A stretch of 7,232 bases of DNA from Rhodoluna sp. (GTDB taxonomy: Bacteria > Actinomycetota > Actinomycetes > Actinomycetales > Microbacteriaceae). A program made the position numbers and the translations under genes. The notes below the pieces were generated by a model, which saw only the letters and a program-made list of their open reading frames with translations, was not told the DNA's origin and did no database searches. Below are positions 1 to 6,619 of the stretch, in pieces. Within the stretch, counting starts at the first letter, position 1. Each line of letters opens with the position of its first letter. The DNA lies in the NCBI GenBank assembly GCA_016462375.1, contig JAEMTJ010000047.1:1-7232 (forward strand). Direction: 5' to 3'.

Positions 1-291
1 TACGTAGTTCTCGAAGCTGATGGTTCATTGGAAGGATACCTTCACCTAAAAGACGTGATTGATGCTGATGAAGAAGAAGCGGACGAGCCAGTTGAGAGAA
101 AACTCATTAGAACAGTGAAGTCCATCGGTGGTGGTGTTGAACTAGAAGATGCTTTGGCTCTAATGCAAAAAGATCGCCAGCATCTAATGGCTAGCTTTGA
201 CACCGAAGGTAACTTGCTGGGACTTCTATTCCTTGAAGACATCTTGGAAGAGCTAGTTGGTGAAGTTCAAGACGCTACTAGGCGCGAGTAA
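1..291 (+). CDS. HlyC/CorC (CNNM)-family CBS-domain protein, C-terminal part only
   Basis: The frame is open from base 1, so the start lies outside the window; 96 residues are visible. The end of one CBS repeat (YVVLEADGSLEGYLHLKDVI) is followed by an acidic linker rich in D and E. A second CBS repeat ends in LLGLLFLEDILEELVGEVQD. That ending is the signature of CNNM/HlyC/CorC transporters, which carry an N-terminal DUF21 membrane domain and a cytoplasmic CBS pair and are linked to Mg2+/Co2+ handling. The protein stops about 10 residues after the CBS pair, so the usual C-terminal CorC_HlyC domain (roughly 80 residues) is absent. Actinobacteria often carry such a short version beside a full-length paralogue; that the partner lies just outside the window is inference. 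The stop codon touches the stop of the convergent flavoenzyme gene. The family call is firm; the transported ion cannot be told from this fragment. Confidence 0.85.
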   Translation, partial: YVVLEADGSLEGYLHLKDVIDADEEEADEPVERKLIRTVKSIGGGVELEDALALMQKDRQHLMASFDTEGNLLGLLFLEDILEELVGEVQDATRRE

Positions 292-307
292 TTATTTCTT
301 GAATTTT
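262..307. terminator. Possible hairpin spanning two abutting stop codons
   Basis: GAAGTTCAAG (262-271) can pair with CTTGAATTTT (298-307). This is a 10-bp stem with two G-U pairs on the + strand reading and a 26-nt loop that holds both stop codons (289-291 and 292-294). A small inner pairing TACT/AGTA is possible in the loop. No clear T-tract follows on either strand, so this is a weak terminator candidate and may be chance. Confidence 0.22.
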
Positions 308-1368
308 CCTCTGGTGTATTGATGTGGCCAGTAATCAAGTTCAACGTCTAGGTCAAAAGCAGCACGCAGCGGCCAATACGGGTCTCTAAGCGATGCTCTG
401 GCAATCATGATGATTTCGATATGAGTGCTCTGCAGGATTTCTTCTGCTTGAACACCAGTAGTGATAAGACCAACAGCTGCAACAGGAGAAGAGACCCCTT
501 CTGCAATTTCGTCAGCCATCGGCACTTGATAGCCAGGCCCGAAAGGAATGTTAACACCGAGGACTAAACCACCACTTGAGATATCAAAAAGATCTGCACC
601 AACTTCTTCACACCATTTAGCTACCTCAGCGCAGTCTGCAACTGTGAATCCATCTTCACGATAGTCAGTTGCAGAGAATCTAACGCTTAGGGGAATCTTT
701 TCACCAATTTCTTCACGAATTCCTTCGACTATTTCAAGCAGGAAGCGTGCTCGGTTACCCTTGCTTCCGCCATATTCATCAGTTCTTTGATTGGTGATAG
801 GGGAGAGAAACTGATGAATTAGATAGCCATGTGCTGCGTGTATTTCAATAACATCAAAACCTGCATCTACTGAACGTTTAGCAGCTTGCGCCCACTGGTC
901 AACTAGTTCCTTTATCTCAGCTGTAGTTAGTTCTCTAGGAGTGTTGTATTCCGGGAATTCTTCAGAAGTTGAAGATACTGGCTGCCAACCACCGTCTGCT
1001 TCGGTCACTGCACCAGATCCAGACCACTCACGATAATGGCTGGCTTTTCTTCCAGCGTGCGCTAGTTGAATTGCAGCTAGTGCACCTGCTTCTTTAATAA
1101 ATTTTGTTGTCTGCTGCCAAGCCTTGGCTTGCTCATCGTTCCAGATGCCGGTATCCCAGGGGCTTATTCTGCCGTCTGGACGAATAGCGGTTGCTTCACA
1201 CATAACCAGTCCTGCTCCGCCCAGAGCTCTAGAACCTAGGTGCACAACATGCCACTGACTAGCCATACCGTCTTTGTTTTCGCAGGAATACTGGCACATT
1301 GGAGCAATCCAAATGCGATTCCGAGAGGTTTTAGAACGGATTGTGAAGGGTTCAAATAACTTAGCCAT
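292..1368 (-). CDS. Old yellow enzyme-family NAD(P)H:flavin oxidoreductase (XenA/YqjM-like ene-reductase)
   Basis: This 358-residue cytosolic FMN-dependent TIM-barrel enzyme should reduce activated C=C bonds of unsaturated carbonyls, nitro compounds or other electrophiles using NAD(P)H. Visible signatures are APMCQYS (Cys25 and Tyr27, the redox-tuning Cys and active-site Tyr of the YqjM/XenA class) and QLAHAGRKA (Gln101, FMN binding). HAAHGYLIHQFLSP supplies the substrate-anchoring His177/His180 and Tyr182, and SVRFSA gives Arg230. IARASLRDPYWPLRAA is the C-terminal phosphate-binding part of the barrel. Spacing and length are closer to Pseudomonas XenA (about 360 residues) than to Bacillus YqjM (about 340). 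The ATG start has no clear Shine-Dalgarno, but a TAGGCT box sits 6 nt upstream, compatible with a leaderless mRNA. It is divergent from the GT87 gene and convergent, with zero gap, to the CBS gene. The class is certain; the physiological substrate is unknown. Confidence 0.93.
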   Translation of the reverse strand: MAKLFEPFTIRSKTSRNRIWIAPMCQYSCENKDGMASQWHVVHLGSRALGGAGLVMCEATAIRPDGRISPWDTGIWNDEQAKAWQQTTKFIKEAGALAAIQLAHAGRKASHYREWSGSGAVTEADGGWQPVSSTSEEFPEYNTPRELTTAEIKELVDQWAQAAKRSVDAGFDVIEIHAAHGYLIHQFLSPITNQRTDEYGGSKGNRARFLLEIVEGIREEIGEKIPLSVRFSATDYREDGFTVADCAEVAKWCEEVGADLFDISSGGLVLGVNIPFGPGYQVPMADEIAEGVSSPVAAVGLITTGVQAEEILQSTHIEIIMIARASLRDPYWPLRAAFDLDVELDYWPHQYTRGKFKK

Positions 1369-1374
1369 AGCAAC

Positions 1375-1380
1375 AGCCTA
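1375..1380 (-). promoter_or_regulatory. Candidate -10 box (TAGGCT) for a leaderless flavoenzyme mRNA
   Basis: On the minus strand TAGGCT matches the actinobacterial -10 pattern TANNNT and ends 6 nt before the ATG at 1368. Transcription would then begin at or next to the A of the start codon. No purine-rich ribosome site lies upstream of this ATG, which fits leaderless translation. No good -35 is seen. The ung gene at the other end of the window has the same arrangement. Confidence 0.4.
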
Positions 1381-1387
1381 ATAAGTG

Positions 1388-1396
1388 TTAGCACTC
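1388..1396 (+). promoter_or_regulatory. Single exact CIRCE half-site (TTAGCACTC)
   Basis: The nine bases equal the left arm of the HrcA operator CIRCE (TTAGCACTC-N9-GAGTGCTAA). The right arm is not present at the expected spacing: the bases after 8 or 9 nt match it at only three or four of nine positions. The site lies 19 bp upstream of the flavoenzyme start in a divergent promoter region. A half operator is not known to be enough for HrcA, so this is recorded as a sequence match and not as a working site. Confidence 0.15.
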
Positions 1397-1441
1397 TTAG
1401 ACTTGAGCAGGGAATCAATCTTGAGGCACTTAGCCGGTTTT

Positions 1442-1446
1442 GGAGA
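1442..1446 (+). promoter_or_regulatory. Shine-Dalgarno (GGAGA) that decides the GT87 start
   Basis: GGAGA ends 8 nt before the GTG at 1455. The other in-frame starts are a TTG at 1440, which overlaps this site, and a TTG at 1452, only 5 nt away. The GTG therefore has the best spacing and is chosen. An in-frame TAG at 1431-1433 rules out a longer protein. Confidence 0.6.
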
Positions 1447-1454
1447 ATTCGTTG

Positions 1455-2684
1455 GTGACAACTTTAGCTACACGATTACTTGCATTACCAAAAAAGTTCT
1501 GGTTCATTCTGCTCATTGCTTTACTAGCCCAGCTCACTTTGATTTGGTTGGGAACGGCAAGCGGTGATCCTTTCGGTGATGTCCGATACACCTATGCGGC
1601 TTGGATTACCAGCATGCTCGATCACGGTTATATTCTCGGCATAAACGAGCCATGGGTTTATCCATTTATTGCAGAGATCCCGCTATGGCTAGCCCATTTT
1701 GTAAGCTTTGGTGACTACATGACTGGTTGGTTCTTAGTCACAGTGAATCTAAACATGCTGACCTTCGCCTATCTTTTGGGCTGGGGTAAAAAGATGGAAA
1801 GAAGTAATGCAGCCTGGTTCCTAATCGCTTGCATTTTCCTCTGTGGTCCGGTTGCGTTAGGAAGATTTGAAGTCTTCAGTCTGATTCTGACTGTTTTAGG
1901 TTCGATAGCACTCTGGAACAAAAGAGAATCTTTATCAATGCAGTTCTTTAACCTAGCTACCTGGATAAAGGTTGCTCCTGTGGCTGCTATTTTTACTGGA
2001 TTCGTGATAACCAATAACAAACGTAAGTTCATCCTCCACCTAATCTATGGAACAGCAGCCATTGTCATTCTTGGTTTACTACTTGGTGGAAACTCAGCCA
2101 TGTTTAGTTTTGTTGGCATGCAAAGTGGTCGTGGAGTTCAAGTTGAATCCACAATTGGAATTATCTGGTTAGTGCAAATCTTGCTCGGAATCCCTGGTGC
2201 AAAGATTTACTATGACAACGAAATCCTTACTTTCCAGGTCTCAGGACTTGGAGTGACTGAGATCGCGAGCCTCATGACTTTGGTTCAGTTCGCGGCTCTT
2301 GCTATCACCATCTTCCTTGGCATCAGGGCTAAGCGTAAAGGTGTTGATACCAACACTCTCTTTGCTTGGATTTTTCTGACTGCAACTTTAGACCTTTTGA
2401 TATTCAACAAGGTTGGTTCGCCACAGTATGAAATGTGGGTTATCGGAGCAGCTTTTGCTGGTGTCTTGTTCGGTACGGCCAAATGGAAGCCAGTTTTGTG
2501 GTTGACAATATTTTCATCCGGTATGTCCTGGTTGATTTTCCCGATTTACTATGGTTACTTGCTTGATGGCAAACCGCTGGGCGTCGGGTTGCTGATTGTG
2601 AGAAACCTTGCAGTTGTTGCAATCTTGGTTTGGTCAAATATTCAGCTAACCAAATTGGGTAACAAGAAACTAGCTGCGCAGTAA
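1455..2684 (+). CDS. Polytopic membrane glycosyltransferase, GT87 (DUF2029)-like
   Basis: From the GTG at 1455 the protein has 409 residues, with about a dozen hydrophobic segments spread over its whole length, as in GT-C fold transferases. After the first membrane helix (about residues 14-33) an external loop carries DPFGDVRYTY (Asp38 and Asp42). This is the place where GT-C enzymes such as mycobacterial PimE hold the catalytic acidic residue. WIKVAP (170-175) and KVGSPQY (319-325) match the GT87-type K-x-x-P and K-x-x-SPQY motifs. Members use polyprenyl-phosphate mannose or similar lipid-linked sugars and act on the outer face of the plasma membrane to build glycolipids or cell-wall glycans. 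The sugar and acceptor here are unknown. The gene stands alone, divergent from the flavoenzyme gene, and its last 15 bp overlap the 3' end of metX on the other strand. No clear promoter is seen; TAGACT at 1398-1403 fits TANNNT but lacks a -35. Family membership is by motif recall and is moderately sure. Confidence 0.75.
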   Translation: MTTLATRLLALPKKFWFILLIALLAQLTLIWLGTASGDPFGDVRYTYAAWITSMLDHGYILGINEPWVYPFIAEIPLWLAHFVSFGDYMTGWFLVTVNLNMLTFAYLLGWGKKMERSNAAWFLIACIFLCGPVALGRFEVFSLILTVLGSIALWNKRESLSMQFFNLATWIKVAPVAAIFTGFVITNNKRKFILHLIYGTAAIVILGLLLGGNSAMFSFVGMQSGRGVQVESTIGIIWLVQILLGIPGAKIYYDNEILTFQVSGLGVTEIASLMTLVQFAALAITIFLGIRAKRKGVDTNTLFAWIFLTATLDLLIFNKVGSPQYEMWVIGAAFAGVLFGTAKWKPVLWLTIFSSGMSWLIFPIYYGYLLDGKPLGVGLLIVRNLAVVAILVWSNIQLTKLGNKKLAAQ

Positions 2685-2697
2685 CTTAGCGAGCAGC
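2673..2697. terminator. Candidate bidirectional hairpin at the metX/GT87 convergent overlap
   Basis: GCTGCGC (2673-2679) can pair with GC (2689-2690) plus GCAGC (2693-2697). This makes seven G-C-rich pairs with a two-base bulge and a 9-nt loop. On the minus strand the stem is followed by TAGTTTCTTGTT, a modest T-rich tail suited to ending metX transcription. On the plus strand the tail is poorer, with CCTTTT about 9 nt on. It lies over both stop codons, where a shared terminator would be expected because there is no intergenic space. Confidence 0.35.
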
Positions 2698-3332
2698 GGT
2701 CCAACCTTTTCGTGTTCGATTAGGAAGCCATCGTGCCCATACTCTGAAGTGATGGTGTGAAGTTTCCCACCAAGCAACTCAGATCCAATGTGCTCTGCAA
2801 TTAGCTTCTGGTTCTCGATAGGGAATAAGCGATCACTATCGATACCTATTACTAGGGCCTTTGCTTTAATTTTCCCGAGGGCAGCTTTAACTGACTTTCT
2901 GCCTCGACCAACATCATGCGAATTCATTGCCTCCACTAGGCAGATGTATGAGTTGGCATCAAATCTTCTAGTGAACTTATTGCCATGGAAGTCTAGATAT
3001 GAAACCACAGCAAATCTTCCACCATCGCCAAGTGGGTTGATATCTGATTGCCAGGTTCTATCGAAGCGTTGATTTAGTTCGCTTGGGCTTCGGTAGTTCA
3101 GTAAGGCCATTCTTCGGGCTAAAGCTAAGCCTGCGTGTGGTCCAAGGCCTGCTTTAGCGTCGTAGTAGTTTCCCTTATGAAAATTAGGATCTGCTTTGAT
3201 GGCTTCAATTTGAACAGAGTTCAGAGCAATCTGATCAGCTCCGGTAACAGCCGGCGCTGCAATGACAGCAATTCTTTGGACTCGCTCTGGATAGTCAATC
3301 GCCCACTCCAAAACATGCATTGCGCCCATGGA

Positions 3333-3337
3333 GGCCA
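3333..3337 (-). other. Frameshift site in metX (two bases missing)
   Basis: On the minus strand the sequence reads GTT-ATT-GGC-CTC. The downstream frame is GCC-TCC-ATG-GGC, starting one base after ATT. Restoring GGCGCC in place of GGCC gives Val-Ile-Gly-Ala-Ser-Met-Gly, so loss of one GC pair-step from a GCGC run is the simplest change. Skipping one base would instead delete the first Gly of GXSXG. No slippery heptamer or stimulatory structure was noticed. Confidence 0.8.
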
Positions 3338-3893
3338 ATAACCGCGTGCCAAGTGCCGATAGCCAACTGATCGGTTAATTTAACCTGAGCAAGGACCTGA
3401 TCTCTTATGGTCAGGAAAGGAAAACGAGAACCATATTCCTTACCTGATTTATCCAACGAAGAAGGACCGGTCGAACCTTGGCAGCCACCGAGAATGTTAG
3501 GTGCAACTACAAAGTATTTGTTGGTATCTAGATAGAGACCTGGACCGATTAGGTCTATCCACCAGCCTTCGGTGGGGTGTTCTTTAGAGGCTTTGCCAAC
3601 TGCGTGAGAATCACCGGTGAGGGCATGAAGGACTAGGACTGCATTTGATGAATCTTTATTTAGAGTTCCCCAAGATTCATATGCCAGACGAGCTTGGTGA
3701 AGAATCTTGCCACCTTCAAGATTTAGATTTCCAACCGGAGCAAATAATCTTTCACCCGCAGGGTCACCGTCCCGCCAGGCTCCAGTTGCCTTGGGCTTAC
3801 CAACAAGTTGTCTGGCTAGCTCTTCGGTTATGAAGTCTGAGGGGACGGTGTCCTCTGGAGTTTGAAAGTCCATTTACTAGGTGTGAACCTTAC

Positions 3894-5189
3894 TTAAACT
3901 GACGCAAATCCTGATTCTAGATCTGCAAGGATGTCTGCAATTGACTCTAGTCCAACAGAAAGACGAACTAGACCTGGTGTTACACCGGCACTCAATTGTT
4001 CAGCTGGGCTTAGCTGTGAGTGAGTTGTGCTTGCCGGGTGGATAACCAGCGAGCGCACGTCACCGATGTTAGCTACGTGGCTAAATAGGTTAAGTGATTC
4101 AACGAACTTAGGACCTGCCCCTACGCCACCTTTGAGTTCGAATGAAACGATTGCTCCTGCGCCCTTAGGTGCATATTTCTTACCAGCTTCGAACCAAGGA
4201 GAGGTTTCCAGTCCTGCGTAGTTAACGCTTTCAACCTGAGGGTGCTTTGCGAGCCACTGTGCAACTGCCTGAGCATTTTCAACGTGACGTTGAACACGAA
4301 GGCTGAGGGTTTCAATGCCCTGGATTAGCTGCCATGCGCTGGTAGGTGCGATTGATGAACCTAGATCACGAAGTAGTTGAACACGAGCCTTGATGATGTA
4401 TGCAATGCCATCACCTAGAGCTGCTGTGTAGTTAACACCGTGGTATGAAGGGTCTGGTTCAGTTAGTCCCGGGAACTTATTGCTCTTCGACCAAGCAAAT
4501 TTTCCACCGTCAACGATTGCGCCGGCAACAACGGTACCGTGACCACCGAGGAACTTGGTTGCTGAATGAACAACAATGTCAGCTCCGTGTTCAAGAGGCT
4601 TGATTAGGTAAGGGGTTGCAACAGTGTTATCCACAATTAGTGGAAGGCCATTCTCGTGAGCAACCTTTGCAACTCCAGCGATGTCCAAGATGCTGACTTT
4701 GGGGTTACCAATGGTTTCGGCAAAGAACAACTTAGTGTTTGGCTGAACTGCAGCTGCCCAAGCACTTAGGTCATCTTGATCTTCTACGAAAGTAGTTGTG
4801 ATGCCAAGCTTTGGCAATGTGTACTTGAACAAGTTGTATGTTCCACCATAAAGAGTTGATGAAGAGACGATGTGGTCGCCAGCCTGAGCAATGTTTAGAA
4901 TCGCAAAGGTTTCTGCAGCCTGACCAGAAGAAAGTAGCAGAGCAGCAGTTCCACCTTCAAGGGCAGCAATGCGCTTTTCTGCAACATCCTGGGTTGGGTT
5001 CATGATTCTGGTGTAGATGTTTCCGAACTCAGCAAGGCCAAAAAGGTTCTTGGCGTGCTCAGAAGAGTTGAATACGTAGGCAGTGGTGTTATAGATAGGG
5101 GTTACCACTGCGTTAGTAGTTGGGTCTGGAGTTGCCCCGGCATGGATCTGCGCAGTTTCAAAGCCCCAGTTTGCTGGATCGTTAGACAT
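3894..5189 (-). CDS. metY: O-acetylhomoserine sulfhydrylase (aminocarboxypropyltransferase)
   Basis: This PLP-dependent cytosolic enzyme makes homocysteine from O-acetylhomoserine and sulfide and belongs to the Cys/Met metabolism (gamma family) fold-type I enzymes. From the ATG at 5189 it has 431 residues, the normal size for MetY and longer than the roughly 390 of MetB/MetC. The opening GFETAQIHAG, then YTRIMNPTQDVAEKRIAALEGG (about 59-80), SSGQAAE, LIVDNTVATPYL (about 184-195) and HSATKFLGGHG with the PLP lysine Lys212 are all present. An in-frame TTG at 5228 would add 13 unlike-family residues; AAGAAAG at 5197-5203, 7 nt before the ATG, supports the shorter form. It lies 20 bp upstream of metX, with which it forms the direct-sulfhydrylation pair. 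If MetX is truly dead, MetY loses its usual substrate source. No SAM-riboswitch core or clear repressor operator is visible upstream. Confidence 0.95.
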   Translation of the reverse strand: MSNDPANWGFETAQIHAGATPDPTTNAVVTPIYNTTAYVFNSSEHAKNLFGLAEFGNIYTRIMNPTQDVAEKRIAALEGGTAALLLSSGQAAETFAILNIAQAGDHIVSSSTLYGGTYNLFKYTLPKLGITTTFVEDQDDLSAWAAAVQPNTKLFFAETIGNPKVSILDIAGVAKVAHENGLPLIVDNTVATPYLIKPLEHGADIVVHSATKFLGGHGTVVAGAIVDGGKFAWSKSNKFPGLTEPDPSYHGVNYTAALGDGIAYIIKARVQLLRDLGSSIAPTSAWQLIQGIETLSLRVQRHVENAQAVAQWLAKHPQVESVNYAGLETSPWFEAGKKYAPKGAGAIVSFELKGGVGAGPKFVESLNLFSHVANIGDVRSLVIHPASTTHSQLSPAEQLSAGVTPGLVRLSVGLESIADILADLESGFASV

Positions 5190-5332
5190 GTTTGTACTTT
5201 CTTGTAAATAGGAGGTTGTGTGTTCCAAGGCTAAGGAAAGACCCTTAATAGCCCAAATACCCTATGAAACGTGGCGTAACTTTTGGGTTGGTCTGAACGG
5301 CGTTAGCCAGATTGGCAAAAGCAGGAAAGGAA
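5190..5332 (-). promoter_or_regulatory. Leader/promoter region of metYX, no defined site
   Basis: These 143 bp separate the M20D gene from metY on the same strand and presumably hold the metYX promoter. The Shine-Dalgarno AAGAAAG is at 5197-5203. TAGGGT on the minus strand fits TANNNT but has no matching -35. I found no SAM-type riboswitch motifs and no TAGAC-type inverted repeat as bound by corynebacterial McbR. Confidence 0.3.
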
Positions 5333-6544
5333 CTATTTAGCTCCAGCTGCTTCGTCAAGAGTATCAAATGCTAGTGCTGCCAGCATTGTCGCTCCGTCAG
5401 CGAGAACCGAGTCATCAAAAACTGCCTTGTTGCTGTGGTTAGCTTGGCGCTTCTCCATAGGTAAGTTTGGGTCGGCTGCAGATAAGAAAATAAAGGCACC
5501 AGGAATTTCTTCGAGAATGCTTGCCATGTCTTCTCCACCAGGTATTGGCTGATCCATGTTCTCATAACGACCCTCACCAAATACGGTCTTAGTGACTCGC
5601 TCGACTCTGTCAATCGCAGCATGGTCGTTTACGAGCACTTTGGTTGCGGGGCTAAATTCAATTTCTGCTTCTAAACCGAAAGCTGCAGCCATGTTTTTGA
5701 TGAACGCTGGAATCTTGGTTCTGGTGTCCTCGAAGCCTTGCTTTGAAAATGAGCGCACGGTTGCTCCGAAGCTAGCTACCTCAGGGACGATGTTTGTGGT
5801 GTGATCGTTTCCAGCTTTAATCCAACCCACGTTTAGCACGATTGGGTCTAGAGCATCAAAGTGCTTGATGATGAATGACTGGATGGAACTTAGGATTTCG
5901 ATAAGACCGGTGATCGGGTCAACTGCGTTCCAAGGCATTGAGCCATGGCCACCTTTACCCTTGAGGGTAACGATGACATCTCCAGCAGATGCCATCATGG
6001 TTCCCTTACGTGAAGCAAAAACCCCAGGGTCATCCATTGAGAAAACGTGGATTCCAAATGCTGCGATTGGCTTTTCGCCGGAGGCTAGGTGCATGTCTTG
6101 AGAAAGCATTACGCCAGCGCCGTCGTGACCTTCTTCACCAGGCTGGAAGAACATAACAACGTTTCCCTTGAGCTGGTCTTTGTTCTCAGCGATGAGTTGT
6201 GCAGCCCCGACACCGATGGCCATGTGTAAATCGTGTCCACAGGCATGCATGTATCCGTTGGTAGAAGAGAAAGCTAACCCAGTGTCTTCGGTCACGGCTA
6301 GCGCGTCCATGTCTGCACGCAAGAGAACTGTTGGTCCTGGCTGGGCACCCCTAATGACGATTGCTGCTGCAGTCATGTCTTTACCAAGGGTTACTTCACC
6401 CAGAGTGTCAACCTCTTTTAGAACACGGGCCAATGTGTTGGGAAGGTCTAAACCAAATTCCGGTATTTGGTGCAAGTCGCGTCTAACCTGAACGAGGTTA
6501 GCTTGCTTAGCCTTAGCCTGGGTCTTTAGTAATTCGTAGTCCAC
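5333..6544 (-). CDS. M20D-family metallo-amidohydrolase (N-acyl amino acid / IAA-amino acid hydrolase type)
   Basis: This is a 403-residue cytosolic metallopeptidase-fold enzyme that cleaves the amide bond of N-acyl (acetyl, hippuryl or similar) amino acids. The N-terminal RRDLHQIPEFGLDLPNT and LLRADMDAL (Asp78, Asp80) are typical of the family. Metal ligands are MHACGHD (Cys102, His104), QPGEEG (Glu137/138), GIHV (His166) and the C-terminal NHSNKAVFDD (His370), the last being N-H-S rather than the more usual L-H-N-P. The Cys in place of an acidic ligand marks the M20D amidohydrolase subgroup. KGKGGHGSMP (His200) starts the lid/dimerisation domain. The start is a GTG, because an in-frame TAA lies 18 bp upstream and no ATG is in frame; GATGAG at 6551-6556 is a weak ribosome site 6 nt away. 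It is divergent from ung. Its exact substrate cannot be told; a role in freeing amino acids from acylated forms is plausible. Confidence 0.92.
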   Translation of the reverse strand: MDYELLKTQAKAKQANLVQVRRDLHQIPEFGLDLPNTLARVLKEVDTLGEVTLGKDMTAAAIVIRGAQPGPTVLLRADMDALAVTEDTGLAFSSTNGYMHACGHDLHMAIGVGAAQLIAENKDQLKGNVVMFFQPGEEGHDGAGVMLSQDMHLASGEKPIAAFGIHVFSMDDPGVFASRKGTMMASAGDVIVTLKGKGGHGSMPWNAVDPITGLIEILSSIQSFIIKHFDALDPIVLNVGWIKAGNDHTTNIVPEVASFGATVRSFSKQGFEDTRTKIPAFIKNMAAAFGLEAEIEFSPATKVLVNDHAAIDRVERVTKTVFGEGRYENMDQPIPGGEDMASILEEIPGAFIFLSAADPNLPMEKRQANHSNKAVFDDSVLADGATMLAALAFDTLDEAAGAK

Positions 6545-6583
6545 GACGATCTCATCTCTTTAGGTTGATATTTCTATTTTGGC

Positions 6584-6589
6584 ACTATA
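6584..6589 (-). promoter_or_regulatory. Candidate -10 box (TATAGT) for the amidohydrolase gene
   Basis: On the minus strand TATAGT differs from the TATAAT consensus at one base and fits TANNNT. It would give a 5' leader of about 30-35 nt, enough for the weak GATGAG ribosome site. No TTGACA-like -35 is present 16-18 bp upstream. Confidence 0.4.
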
Positions 6590-6607
6590 TCTGAGACTAC
6601 TGACGCC

Positions 6608-6613
6608 TACGAT
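6608..6613 (+). promoter_or_regulatory. Candidate -10 box (TACGAT) for a leaderless ung mRNA
   Basis: TACGAT matches TANNNT and ends exactly 6 nt before the ung ATG at 6620. No Shine-Dalgarno lies before this ATG. The box-N6-ATG geometry is the same as for the flavoenzyme gene, which raises the chance that both are real leaderless promoters. Confidence 0.4.
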
Positions 6614-6619
6614 TTAGTT

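Larger units (their letters stand above)
2670..3873 (-). pseudogene. metX: Homoserine O-acetyltransferase, frameshifted at the nucleophile elbow
   Basis: MetX transfers acetyl from acetyl-CoA to homoserine, giving O-acetylhomoserine for methionine synthesis. The reading frame is split. Bases 3873-3337 encode residues 1-179, with RLAYESWGTLN, VLHALTGDSH and GWWIDLIGPG, ending in GTWHAVIG. From 3335 down to 2670 the next frame continues with ASMGAMHVLEWAIDYPERV and holds the rest of the catalytic triad: GIDSDRLFP (Asp) and YGHDGFLIE (His). The first frame runs on only to a stop at 3295. Two extra bases near 3333-3337 would give G-A-S-M-G, the expected GXSXG elbow with the catalytic Ser, and a protein of about 401 residues; most MetX are about 370-380, so the N-terminus is a little long. 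The rest of both halves is well conserved. The gene starts 20 bp after metY, probably in one transcript, and ends inside the convergent GT87 gene. It is either a recent null mutation or a sequence error. Confidence 0.9.

Noticed and set aside
3295..3873. Reading the N-terminal metX half as a separate small functional protein
   Set aside because: It ends in an out-of-frame tail and lacks the catalytic Ser, Asp and His, while the other half continues in the next frame without any residue lost apart from the junction.
5210..5215. Perfect AGGAGG on the plus strand, suggesting a plus-strand gene
   Set aside because: The GTG that follows is stopped after four codons, and the region is the metY leader on the other strand. 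It is chance.
5190..5228. A longer metY beginning at TTG 5228, adding 13 residues
   Set aside because: The added stretch has no family resemblance, the start codon is TTG, and a ribosome site (AAGAAAG) is well placed before the ATG at 5189.
5305..5315. Small inverted repeat GCCA-N3-TGGC downstream of the amidohydrolase gene as a terminator
   Set aside because: The stem is only four pairs, and no T-tract follows it on the minus strand.
5190..5332. SAM riboswitch or McbR-type operator upstream of metY
   Set aside because: I looked for the conserved cores of SAM-I, SAM-II and SAM-IV and for TAGAC inverted repeats and saw none. A covariance-model search would settle it.
6168..6491. 107-codon open frame on the plus strand inside the amidohydrolase gene
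   Set aside because: It is a shadow of the M20D coding frame, low in complexity and without recognisable motifs.
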